A DNA stretch of 31,239 bases, taken from Polychytrium aggregatum (lineage: Eukaryota > Chytridiomycota > Chytridiomycetes > Polychytriales). A model generated the notes under the pieces. That model was not told the origin of the DNA and made no database searches. It saw only the letters and a program-made list of their open reading frames with translations. This document shows, one piece after another, positions 9,101-17,977 of this stretch (the first letter of the stretch is position 1; the number at the start of each line of letters is the position of its first letter). The stretch is from NCBI RefSeq assembly GCF_025602895.1, contig NW_026516491.1, forward strand, positions 1-31,239, in the 5' to 3' direction. The position numbers were made by a program, and so were the translations under genes.

Positions 9101-9904
9101 CCAAACCATGTCTCCCGAGTCGTTGTGCACTGGTGCAGGGTTGTCGGGTGGTGTTTCGGACTTGTCGACGGATGCATCGACTGTCGTAGCTGGGGGGTTG
9201 TCAGCAGACGTGAGCTCGACGTTAGTAATTGATGGCTTTGCCATTGGTGAATCCGTGTCTCACCCACAGGCGATGGGCGCCAGGCCGTCTTGCTGGTTCC
9301 CCTCAGTGAAAGCAGACGTGTTTTCGGAGCAGTCTGGTGATCCGCTTGGTGACCCTGTGTCGGTGTGCGCTGCCTCGTCTTCCGGATTATGTTCACTTGT
9401 CGTTCCCGCTTCGCTTGTCTTGCCCGTTGGCTCCGTGGTTCCGTGCAAGGCTCTTGTCGACTCTGGTGCCGCCGGCAACTTTGTCGACCAGGACTTTGTT
9501 TTCCGTTTCTCCGTTCCGACTGTCGCCAAGTCCACTCCCTTGGCTGTCGAGGCCGTTGATGGCCGGCCCTTGTCCTCTGGCCCCATCACACACGAGACTG
9601 TCTCCCTCCAGCTCCTCCTTGGGGACAGCTCTCAGCGACTCAAGTTCGACGTCATCAAGTCGCCGCACCAGCCCGTCATCCTCGGCTATCCCTGGCTCCG
9701 GGATACCGAGCCCAAGATCATTTGGTCTCGCGGGATTCTTCATCTCTCTTGTTCTCCCGCTCCCGTTGACCCCGCACCTTCTTCGCAGTCTTCTTCGTCG
9801 TTGCCCTCGGTGCCCCTTGCTCCTTCCTCGCCTCCTGCGAGTGTCCCCTCTGTTGTACCTCCTTCTTCTCTTCCTTCTTCTTTGGATGTACACCCCGGCA
9901 GTAT

Positions 9905-9937
9905 TCAGAATAAAGTAACCGTTCCACTTTATTCTGA
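9905..9937. repeat. Perfect 12-bp inverted repeat inside A2 pol
   Basis: TCAGAATAAAGT (9905-9916) and ACTTTATTCTGA (9926-9937) are perfect reverse complements around a 9-nt loop (AACCGTTCC). It lies in the linker between protease and reverse transcriptase. It is AT-rich in an otherwise GC-rich gene, and carries AATAAA on both strands. Confidence 0.85.
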
Positions 9938-12212
9938 TGCTGTTCCCACTCCTGCACCGACCCCAGCTGCGGCTATCCGGATCCAGAGCATCACGGCCCG
10001 CTCGATCCAAAAGTCTTTGGCCCAGCCGGACTTGGAACCCACCCTTTTGTTCCAAGTCCATGCCTTGATCGCCGACGACCCTTCTTCTGCGTCAGTCGAG
10101 TTGCCCGCCGCCTATGCGGACTTCCTCCCTGTCTTCTCCAAGCAGGAGGCCGATGCACTTCCTCCGCACCGGCCTTACGACTGCCCTATCGACTTGGAGC
10201 CCGGGAAGTCTCCAAAGTTCGGTCCGCTCTACTCCCTCTCAGAGCCCGAACTCAAGGCACTCCGCGAATACCTCGATGAACACCTTGCGAAAGGTTTCAT
10301 CCGTCCGTCGTCCTCGCCTGCCGGTTCGCCCATCCTCTTCGTCAAGAAGAAGGACGGCTCTCTGCGTCTCTGCGTGGACTACCGCGCACTCAACAAGATC
10401 ACGGTGAGGAACCGCTACCCTCTGCCGTTGATCAATGAGATGCTTGACCGGCTCCGAGACGCCAAGGTATTCACCAAGTTGGACCTCCGTGGTGCCTACA
10501 ACTTGATTCGGATGCGCGCCGGCGATGAATGGAAGACGGCCTTCCGTACTCGATACGGACACTTTGAGTACTTGGTGATGCCGTTCGGGCTCACCAATGC
10601 TCCCGCCACCTTCCAGCACTTTATCAATGATGTCTTACGCGATGAGCTCGACAAGTTCGCCATCGCGTATCTCGACGACATCTTGATATACAGTTCCAAC
10701 CCTGCCGAGCACGAGCGCCATGTTAAGCAAGTGCTCTCCAAGCTCCGGGATGCCAATCTCTACTGCAAGTTAGAGAAGTGCGAGTTCTCCCAGTCCAAGG
10801 TCTCGTTCCTCGGGTATGTCGTTTCGCCCGAGGGAATCGAGATGGAAAAGTCCAAGCTCTCGGCAATCCTGGACTGGCCCGTCCCCAAGAACGTTTCCGA
10901 GCTCCGTTCCTTCGTTGGCTTCGCCAACTTCTACCGTCGGTTCATCCATGCCTTTGCCAAAGTCGCCGGGCCTCTCACTCGCCTTTTCCGAAAGGGCAAG
11001 GCCTTCCAGTGGACTTTGGACGCCGAAGCTGCCTTCCGCGCCTTGAAGGACTCGTTCGTGTCGGAGCCCACCCTCACCCATCCTGACCCATCCAAGCCCT
11101 TCGTTGTGGAATCCGATGCCTCGGATTTTGCACTTGGATGTGTCTTGTCTCAGAAGGATGATGAGGGCCGACTCCGTCCTTGCTCGTACCACTCGCGCAC
11201 CATGTCCAGTGCCGAGCGGAACTACAGCATTTACGAGAAGGAGCTCCTGGCCATCAAGGAGGCTTTTGAAGTTTGGCGTCACTACCTTGAAGGCGCCCGC
11301 CATCCGGTCGAAGTCATCACCGACCATAAGAACCTGGAGTACCTAGCTACTGCGCGAATCCTCAACCAGCGCCACGCCCGATGGTCCCAGTTCTTGTCCC
11401 GCTTCGACATTCGTATCCAATACCGTCCCGGATCCAAGAACGGCAAAGCCGACGCCTTGTCCCGCCGTCCTGACTTTGTTCCTCCGTCCGCCCCGGTATC
11501 CAGCGAGCCTCCCCTCCTCGTCTCGCCCGAGTCCATCGTCCGCGCTGTCCGTCGCCGTGGATCACCCGTCCCCGATCCCACTCCTCACGAAGATCTCATG
11601 AAGATGATCACTGAGGAGCAGGCGCGCGACCCCGCCATGGACAAGTTCCGAAGCGATGCCAAGTTCTCTGTTCGAGACCAACTCCTGGTCCTTGGCAGCC
11701 GCATCGTCGTCCCCGAGTCGTGCCGAGTCTCTGTACTCAAGTCCTGCCACGACCGAGTTGCCGTTGGTCATCCCGGCATCCGCCGAACCACGGCACTCGT
11801 CTCCCGTCTGTTCTGGTGGCCAACTGTCCGCAAAGACATCCGAGACTATGTCTCAACTTGCGACACTTGTGCCAGAGCCAAGGTGCCCCGTCACAAGCCC
11901 TTCGGTCTCCTCCTTCCCTTGCAGACGGCTCAGCGTCCTTGGAGTCTCGTCACCATGGACTTCATCACGGACTTGCCCAAGTCCGACGGCAACACTTGCA
12001 TCTTCGTTGTCGTGTGCAGCCTCACCAAGCTGGCGCACTTCCTGCCCTGCCGTTCCCTGCCGTCCGCCGAGGAAACCGCTTCCTTGTTCCTCAACTACAT
12101 CTTCCGACTCCACGGGCTCCCCGAGAACATCGTCTCGGATCGGGGAACCCAGTTCACTTCCAAGTTCTGGCAGGCCTTGTGCTCCAAGCTTGGCATCCAG
12201 ACCAGTCTGTCC

Positions 12213-12217
12213 ACGGC
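12213..12217. repeat. Target site duplication of C1, left copy (ACGGC)
   Basis: ACGGC precedes the C1 LTR here and recurs at 18559-18563 right after the other LTR. Five bp is the usual length for Ty3/gypsy integrases. Confidence 0.95.
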
Positions 12218-12798
12218 TGTCAAGACTGGACAACGGGGCAAGCAGGGAAGTGCGCAAGAGTCCTAATGCAAGACTCGAACGTAGGGAGAGGAGCGGGGAC
12301 TGGACTGGGACACAGAGTGTCAAGTGTGAAGCCAAAGTTTTATTCTAGATCCAAGGCTGAGGATACTAAAAATACAAAGTGGCAAGACGAAGGCAAAAGA
12401 CAGAGGCTGGTCGGAGGGCTATTTATGCGAGCGCCAAGGATCGACGCTGCAGAGCGAGGGGGCAGGAGCGAAGCAGCGGCGGGGAGGGCGAAGCAGCGAG
12501 CGAAGCAGGTGGCGGCCGTGACTCGGGATCCGTGAGTCAGCGGGCGTCAGTGGCGGCGGCATGGTGGCGCCGAGGCGTCAGGCGGCGTCGAGGCGGCGTC
12601 GTGGGCGTAACCCATGACCAACAGCAAGGAAGCGGGAACGGAACACAGGCAGCGCGCGTGCTGGCGGGAAGACAACAAGGCAGCACAGCGCGGGAAACAA
12701 ACAAACAGAAGGAAGGGAAAGCACTAAGGCAGGCAAACAGAAAGGAAAGGGCAAGGGTAAAGGAAGGAAGAGGGCAAAGGCAGAGGGTGTTCATGACA
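12218..12798 (-). repeat. C1 3' LTR (581 bp)
   Basis: Read on the minus strand it starts TGTCATGAAC and ends GTCTTGACA. A TATA-like ATAAATA (12420-12426) and an AATAAA signal (12339-12344) lie about 80 bp apart. U3 carries three GCGAAGCAG copies (12468, 12488, 12500 on the plus strand) and two GGCGGCGTCG copies (12581, 12592). It differs from the C2 LTR at one position (12359) but from its own partner at seven. Confidence 0.94.
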
Positions 12799-12811
12799 CT
12801 ACCCCCCTCTC
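12799..12811 (-). other. C1 polypurine tract overlapping the pol stop
   Basis: On the minus strand GAGAGGGGGG followed by TAG directly abuts the 3' LTR. This is the expected plus-strand primer position. The tract encodes the last residues of pol, as it does in A1 and A2. Confidence 0.78.
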
Positions 12812-15800
12812 AAGGCCCGAGCTCCGAGAGGGCCAGGCTTCGAGGGATGAGAGGAGTGGTAGGCTGCGACAGGCTCCGGACAATGTGCAAGATTGCTGGC
12901 GGGCTCCCAGGTGCAATCCATCACCGTGTAGCCACGCCAGTGCACAAGATACTGGAGCTTACCTCGGAACAGCCTGGAGTCCAGGATCTGTTCGACTTCC
13001 CATTCGTCGTGGCCGTCGACTTGGATGGGTGGAGGGGGCGGGATCGTTCGACCTGGGATCTTGTCGTCGGCGGCGGGCTCGAGAAGGGAGACGTGGAACA
13101 CAGGATGGATGCGCATGGACGAGGGCAAGTCCAACTTGAAAGCGCGGGAACCGACTTGAGCGACGATCTTGAACGGCCCAAGCTTGGTGTGGTCGAGCTT
13201 GGCCGTGGGTCGCTGGGTCTTGATGTTCTTGGCGGAGAGCCAGACTCGGTCTCCAACCTTGAACGGAGGGGAAGGGGAGTGGCCGGGGTCGTAGAACTTG
13301 GCTTGGGAGTCCTGGGCAAGGGCGATGTTGAACTTGAGTTCATCGTGGAGGGAGTGAATGGCTCGGGCTTGATCGTCGGCGACGGAGGCATTCTTGGTGG
13401 TGCGGGGAAGGGCGACGGAAAAACGAGGGTGGTAGCCGGTGTAGGCAAAGAAGGGGGAGCAGCCGAGGGTTGCTTGAGAGGTGTTGTTGTAGGTGAACTC
13501 GGCGTGGGGGAGAAGCTGGGCCCAGTCGTCTTGCTGGAAGTTGATGAAACAGCGGAGGTACTGCTCGAGGATGGCGTTGACCCGCTCGGTCTGGCCGTCG
13601 GTCTGTGGATGGAACGCAGTCGACATCTTGTGCTTGATCTTGAGGCGGGTCAGGACGGCTTGGAAGAACTTGGAGGCAAAGGTAGATCCTCGGTCTGAGA
13701 CGATATCGTCTGGAAGACCGTGCTTGGTGAAGACATGCTCGACAAACATCCGAGCAGTGTCTTCGGCGTTGGCCTCGTTGCTTGACGGGACGAAGTGGGC
13801 CATCTTGGTGAATCGGTCGACAAACACACAGATGGCTGTGTGTCCGGAGGATTCGGGGAGCTGGGTGATGAAGTCGACCGAAACAGAAGACCAAGGGCGA
13901 TCGGGAACAGGGAGCGAGGCAAGGAGTCCGTAGGGCTTGTGACGGGAGTGCTTGTTCCGCTGGCAGGTGTCGCATCCGGAGACATACTCCTTGATGTAGC
14001 GACGCATGGTCGGCCAGTGGAAGGTCCGGGAGACGAGCTCGAAGGTCTTGGCGACGCCGAAGTGGCCGGCAGTCGGCGAGTCGTGGCACTCGACGAGGAT
14101 CTTGCGCTTGAGCTCGGGGACATCGGGGACGCAGACGAGACCTTCAAAGAGCAGAAGGTCGTTGTCGACGGAGTAGCCGGGACAGGAGGCAGGGTTCTTG
14201 AGGACTTGGGACAGGATCGGGCCAAAGGTAGAGTCCTTCTTGAGGCTTGACTTGATGAGGGCGGCGATATCCTCGGACTCGGGGGCAACGGGAACGGCTC
14301 GGAGGGCGGAAACGAAGAGTTTTGGTGGCAGCAGGGTCTGGGTGTTCGGGGAGCTACGGGAGTCACCCCCCTCCTTAGGGAACTTGTCCTTGCGGGAGAG
14401 GGCGTCGGCGGCATTGTTGAGGGTTCCGGGTCGATACCTGATGACGAAGTTGTAATCGCCAAGGATCTCGGACCAACGGACTTGGCGACGGCTGAGGTTG
14501 CGGGAGGTCTGGAAGTATTCGAGGTTCTTGTGGTCGGTGACGACCTCGGTGGCTTGGGAAGAAAACTCGAGGTAGTGTCTCCATTGCTTGAAGGCTGCGA
14601 CGATGGCGAGAAGTTCCTTATCATAGATTTGATAATTCATTTCTGCATCGAGCAGCTTCCGGGAGTAGAAGGCGACGGGGTGGAGGAGGCCTTCGTCGTC
14701 GCGCTGACTGAGAACAGCGCCAAGAGCATAGTCAGATGCGTCGGCTTCGATGACGCACTGACGCTCGGGGTCGAAGTGGCGAAGGACAGGACCGGTGCTC
14801 AGGCATTCCTTGAGCTTCAGGAATGACGTTTGAGCCGAGGGAGACCAGGAGAACTTGATGTCCTTCTTCAGGAGGTCCGTCAGCGGGGTGGCGATCTTGG
14901 AGTAGTCCTTGACGAACCGACGGTAGAAGTTCGCCAGGCCGAGGAAGACTTGGATGTCGTGGGCAGATCGGGGAATCTCCCACTCCTGGATGGCCTTGAC
15001 CTTGTCGGGATCCATGGAGATTCCATCGGGCGAGATGATGAACCCGAGGAAGGCGACGGAGGACTGGTCGAACTCACACTTTTCAAGCTTAAGTGAGAGT
15101 CCGGCGTCTTGGAGCTTGGTCAGGACTTTCTTGACATGAGCCTCGTGCTCGGCAGGATCGGAGGAGTAGATGAGGATGTCGTCCAGGTAGACGACCACGA
15201 ACTGGTCAAGGTATTCACGGAGGACATCGTTGACGAAGGCTTGGAACGAGGCAGGAGCGTTGGTCAAGCCGAACGGCATGACGTTGTACTCGAAGTGGCC
15301 GTAACGGCAGCGGAAGGCCGTCTTCCACTCTTCACCTTTAGCGATGCGCAAGAGGTTGTATGCGCCTCGCATGTCGAGCTTGGTGAAGATCTTGGCCTTG
15401 CCGAGGTTGTCGAACGTCTCGGCAATCAGGGGCAGGGGACAACGGTTCGGCACGGTGATCTTGTTCAGGGCCCGGTAGTCGACGCAGAGACGGAGGGAGC
15501 CATCCTTCTTCTTGACGAACAGGACTGGGGCACCGGCAGGGGACTCGGAACGGCGGATGAAACCCTTGGACAAGTTCTCTTGGATGTAGGTGTGGAGGGC
15601 GTCCATCTCCGGCTTGGAGAGGTTGTAGACGGGCCCAAACGACGGAGACGCACCTTCGACCAACGGGATCGTGTGGTCGTAAGGGCGGTGCTGGGGGAGC
15701 TTGTCGGCCTCGGACTTGGAAAACACCTTGGCAAAGGACGAGTACTTGGAGGGGACAGAGGGCTCGGCCTTGGGCTTGGCTCCAGCGTCGACGGAGCAGA

Positions 15801-16680
15801 GGGACAGGACTCGGGCAGCATCCAAGAGGAACACTTCCAGGCCTTCCTTCTGGACGGCGTGCTGGAAGGGGATGCTGCCGATCAGGCTGACGCTGGGCAG
15901 GGACTGGGTCTTGGTCTTGGTCTTTGGGACGGCAGGAGGCAAGGCAGGACTGGGCTTGGGCACGGCAGGAGGCAAGGCAGGGAGGATCTCGGGCTCGGCT
16001 GGGGACTCGGCAGGAACAATCTTGGACTCGGGCAGGGACACGGCAGGCTCGGCGGGGACCTCAGCAGGGGACTCGGCAGGCGGCTCGGCAGGGCTGGACC
16101 TAGAGGACTGTGGCTCGGGAGAGAACGGGGAGGCCAAACTGTGGATAGAGGTGCAAGGCAAGAAAATAGAGTCATGGTGCCAGTCAAAGTAGGGCTTGTG
16201 TTTCTTGATCCAATCCATACCCAAGATGATCGGGTATGAAGCCAAGGGAATCAGCGCGAACGAGATTTGTTCATAGTGGCTGATGCCTGTGATCATAGAA
16301 ACACAAACTCCAAGACTAGACTCCATCGAAGAACCATCGGCAAGAGTGATGACGAAAGAAGTTGTAAAGGTGGGGAGAGCGTGGGTTGCGGCGAATCCAG
16401 TGTCCATAAACGAAGTAACCGCGCCGGTATCGATCATGGCGGTTGCCCGTATGGACTCTGGACCGCACAGCAGAGTCACAGCGAGGGAGGGCTGACGTTG
16501 GATGTCAGGCTCGGGAGGCGAAGACGAAGAAGCAAGAGCAGTGGAAACGGTGGCAATGGTGACGGGGGCAAGATGGCAAAAGGCAGAAGAGTGATTTACC
16601 GTGGAGACATTTACAGGAGGAAGATTTATGACATGATTGACGCCTAGGAAAGCTCCTCCGACCTTTTCTAGGCAGAGAAG
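12799..16680 (-). CDS. pol: C1 Pol polyprotein: protease, RT, RNase H, integrase, chromodomain
   Basis: Pol in the -1 frame relative to gag. The frame opens just before the gag stop and I take the first codon after slippage at 16680. It encodes about 1293 residues. Counting from the GTG at 16479, protease has DTGA at 17-20. A Pro/Ala/Glu repeat linker follows (about 15910-16110), then reverse transcriptase with YLDD at 431-434 and RNase H (EADASDYALG, TDHKNLEYF, ADALSRKD). Integrase has an HHCC finger and the triad Asp 869, Asp 929, Glu 965 (DD35E), a GPY/F module (KLGPFKIV) and a chromodomain at about 1159-1208 (EWEVEQILDSRLF onward). The stop TAG at 12799-12801 touches the LTR. All key residues are present and the gene looks intact. 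It makes the enzymes for cDNA synthesis and integration. Confidence 0.93.
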   Translation of the reverse strand, partial: LLCLEKVGGAFLGVNHVINLPPVNVSTVNHSSAFCHLAPVTIATVSTALASSSSPPEPDIQRQPSLAVTLLCGPESIRATAMIDTGAVTSFMDTGFAATHALPTFTTSFVITLADGSSMESSLGVCVSMITGISHYEQISFALIPLASYPIILGMDWIKKHKPYFDWHHDSIFLPCTSIHSLASPFSPEPQSSRSSPAEPPAESPAEVPAEPAVSLPESKIVPAESPAEPEILPALPPAVPKPSPALPPAVPKTKTKTQSLPSVSLIGSIPFQHAVQKEGLEVFLLDAARVLSLCSVDAGAKPKAEPSVPSKYSSFAKVFSKSEADKLPQHRPYDHTIPLVEGASPSFGPVYNLSKPEMDALHTYIQENLSKGFIRRSESPAGAPVLFVKKKDGSLRLCVDYRALNKITVPNRCPLPLIAETFDNLGKAKIFTKLDMRGAYNLLRIAKGEEWKTAFRCRYGHFEYNVMPFGLTNAPASFQAFVNDVLREYLDQFVVVYLDDILIYSSDPAEHEAHVKKVLTKLQDAGLSLKLEKCEFDQSSVAFLGFIISPDGISMDPDKVKAIQEWEIPRSAHDIQVFLGLANFYRRFVKDYSKIATPLTDLLKKDIKFSWSPSAQTSFLKLKECLSTGPVLRHFDPERQCVIEADASDYALGAVLSQRDDEGLLHPVAFYSRKLLDAEMNYQIYDKELLAIVAAFKQWRHYLEFSSQATEVVTDHKNLEYFQTSRNLSRRQVRWSEILGDYNFVIRYRPGTLNNAADALSRKDKFPKEGGDSRSSPNTQTLLPPKLFVSALRAVPVAPESEDIAALIKSSLKKDSTFGPILSQVLKNPASCPGYSVDNDLLLFEGLVCVPDVPELKRKILVECHDSPTAGHFGVAKTFELVSRTFHWPTMRRYIKEYVSGCDTCQRNKHSRHKPYGLLASLPVPDRPWSSVSVDFITQLPESSGHTAICVFVDRFTKMAHFVPSSNEANAEDTARMFVEHVFTKHGLPDDIVSDRGSTFASKFFQAVLTRLKIKHKMSTAFHPQTDGQTERVNAILEQYLRCFINFQQDDWAQLLPHAEFTYNNTSQATLGCSPFFAYTGYHPRFSVALPRTTKNASVADDQARAIHSLHDELKFNIALAQDSQAKFYDPGHSPSPPFKVGDRVWLSAKNIKTQRPTAKLDHTKLGPFKIVAQVGSRAFKLDLPSSMRIHPVFHVSLLEPAADDKIPGRTIPPPPPIQVDGHDEWEVEQILDSRLFRGKLQYLVHWRGYTVMDCTWEPASNLAHCPEPVAAYHSSHPSKPGPLGARALRGG
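15910..16110 (-). repeat. Pro/Ala/Glu repeats in C1 pol linker
   Basis: Low-complexity region coding for repeated PAE, SPAE and ALPPAVPK units between protease and reverse transcriptase. The plus-strand DNA shows repeated ggcaggaggcaaggcagg and ggctcggcagg-type units. It is probably a flexible spacer whose length may vary between copies. Confidence 0.7.
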
Positions 16681-16686
16681 TTTTCC
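16642..16686 (-). promoter_or_regulatory. C1 gag-pol -1 frameshift signal
   Basis: On the minus strand GGAAAAC (16686-16680) is in gag phase as G GAA AAC. Six bases follow, then a hairpin: GCCTAGAAAAG (16673-16663) with CTTTCCTAGGC (16652-16642), ten pairs and one A-C mismatch, loop of ten. The gag stop TAG is inside the 5' arm. The gag/pol overlap is only about 25 nt because pol-frame stops lie just upstream, so slippage must occur here. The heptamer is less canonical than in A2 and B: the A-site AAAC part fits, the P-site does not pair fully. Confidence 0.75.
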
Positions 16687-17906
16687 TGGTCGTCAAGTTT
16701 ATTCACCTCAACAGCAGCCAAAGAAGCATCGATGACAGCCAAGCGGGAGGAGGTCTTATTGGGGCAGCGAAGGGCAATGTGCCCTTCCTGCTTGCAATAA
16801 AAGCAGCGGTTGGCAGCACGGAGGGCGGCCTTGTCCTCGGCGGTCAGCCTGCGAGCGGAGGCCTGGCTGAGGTCCATGGGCTGTGGAACGTTGAAGGCTT
16901 GAGCGGGGCGAGGAGGAGGAGCAGGAGCGAAGGGACGAGGAGCCGGACGGAAAGGGAGAGGAGCCGGACGAGCAGGAGCAGGAGCAGGAGCGGAGCGGTG
17001 GTTGGGACGGCGGGAGCGTTGGTCCTCCTGGCGGTTGTCGATGGCGATCGCCGCTTGCATAAGATCTTCGAGGTTGTCGAAGGAGCGGCGGGAGAGTTCA
17101 TCTTGGACCGAGGGCTTGAGTCCACTCTCGAAGTGGAACATGAGAGGGTCTTGGGACCAAGTGACGAGGTGGACGGCTTGGCGGCGGTACTCGGCGGCAT
17201 AGGCGGCGGCGGAGGTGACTTGGTAAAGCCTGACCATCTCGCGAGCAGCGGCGATGGTGGGCTGGACCTGGCCAAAGGCAGCACGGAGCCACTCGGAGAA
17301 ACCGGCAAAGTCACGGATGGCAGGGGGAGAGCACTCGGGGTCTCTCTCCAACTGATCGATGTACGGCTGCATGTAGTCTGCAGCAGTACCATCGAGATAG
17401 GATAAGGCGTAGAACACCTTATCCCTTTCAGTCTGGAAGAGGGGAGGGTTGGACACGAAGGCCAGTCTGCAATGCGAGAGGAAGGCATTGCAGCGGCTCG
17501 GGTCCTTACCAGAGAAGCGATCAGGGGGACCTATCTGCCTGGTGGCAGAGTTGCGACCAGCAGGGTTGTCCTCGGGGTCTTGGGCAGGATCATCGACGTC
17601 GTCAGGAACGCCGAGGTAGGGGCGACCTGCACGACGGATCGGGGCGGGAGCGGGAGCAGGAGGAGGTAGCTGGGCCTGGTAGCTGCGGAGGGCCTCCTGG
17701 ACACTGGCGGCGACAACTTGGCGGACATCCTCTTCACGGCGAGCCAGGACCTGGTCCATACGATCGGTGATGCGGTTGAGCGCATCATCCTGATCGTGGA
17801 GGAACTTGGAAAAGTCCTGGAGAGAACGGGCGTTCTCGGCGGACTGGATAATGACCGCACGGATGGCCTGGAGCTCGGGCTCGGAAAGGCCAGAAGGGGA
17901 AGCCAT
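16668..17906 (-). CDS. gag: C1 Gag (capsid/nucleocapsid)
   Basis: A 412-residue Gag. I chose the ATG at 17906-17904, 71 bases inside the 5' LTR; the open frame continues into the LTR, but that part is non-coding. An N-terminal helical segment (about 10-70) may be a coiled coil. After a Pro/Ala linker comes the retrotransposon Gag domain (from about 130, motif RFSGKDPSRCNAFLSHC). A second Pro/Arg/Ala-rich linker precedes one CCHC zinc knuckle at about 368-381 (CFYCKQEGHIALRC). The stop TAG (16670-16668) lies in the frameshift hairpin. The protein forms the particle and binds the element RNA. Intact. Confidence 0.92.
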   Translation of the reverse strand: MASPSGLSEPELQAIRAVIIQSAENARSLQDFSKFLHDQDDALNRITDRMDQVLARREEDVRQVVAASVQEALRSYQAQLPPPAPAPAPIRRAGRPYLGVPDDVDDPAQDPEDNPAGRNSATRQIGPPDRFSGKDPSRCNAFLSHCRLAFVSNPPLFQTERDKVFYALSYLDGTAADYMQPYIDQLERDPECSPPAIRDFAGFSEWLRAAFGQVQPTIAAAREMVRLYQVTSAAAYAAEYRRQAVHLVTWSQDPLMFHFESGLKPSVQDELSRRSFDNLEDLMQAAIAIDNRQEDQRSRRPNHRSAPAPAPARPAPLPFRPAPRPFAPAPPPRPAQAFNVPQPMDLSQASARRLTAEDKAALRAANRCFYCKQEGHIALRCPNKTSSRLAVIDASLAAVEVNKLDDQENFSA

Positions 17907-17966
17907 TGGTAAAAGAGATAGAGAAGGGGACGGGGCAAAGGCAGGGCAAGTGGGGGGTTGTTGAAG

Positions 17967-17975
17967 GTCTTGCCA
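17967..17975 (-). other. C1 primer binding site, probably self-priming
   Basis: Two bases after the 5' LTR end the minus strand reads TGGCAAGAC. The exact complement GTCTTGCCA lies in the same LTR at 18148-18140, 38 bases downstream of the TATA-like box and so near the expected transcript start. This is the arrangement of Tf1, whose RNA 5' end folds back to prime cDNA synthesis. A tRNA primer ending GCCA is the alternative. Confidence 0.65.
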
Positions 17976-17977
17976 AG

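Larger units (their letters stand above)
9060..12217 (+). pseudogene. pol: A2 pol, segment 1: protease, RT, RNase H, integrase start
   Basis: First part of A2 pol, in the -1 frame after gag; no ATG start is needed. Counting residues from the GTG at 9096, protease has DSGA at about 122-125. A Ser/Pro-rich linker (9770-9890) leads to reverse transcriptase with YLDD at about 525-528. RNase H follows (ESDASDFALG, TDHKNLEYL, KADALSRR). Integrase begins with the HHCC finger and the catalytic Asp residues at about 955 and 1015. C1 interrupts after the codon for Thr in the motif STAFHP, between the second catalytic Asp and the catalytic Glu. No stop or frameshift is seen before the insertion, so the break is purely insertional. 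Removing C1 and B2 would leave a pol of about 1326 residues. Confidence 0.92.

Noticed and set aside
12379..13698. Long plus-strand open frame (439 codons) across the C1 3' LTR and the end of C1 pol; a similar one at 25056-26243
   Set aside because: It is antisense to a well-supported pol with chromodomain and runs through the LTR; its composition is what GC-rich pol codons give on the other strand. No domain is recognisable.
15109..16239. Plus-strand open frame (376 codons) opposite C1 protease and RT
   Set aside because: Antisense shadow of pol; its Gly/Leu-rich repeats mirror the Pro/Ala/Glu linker on the coding strand.
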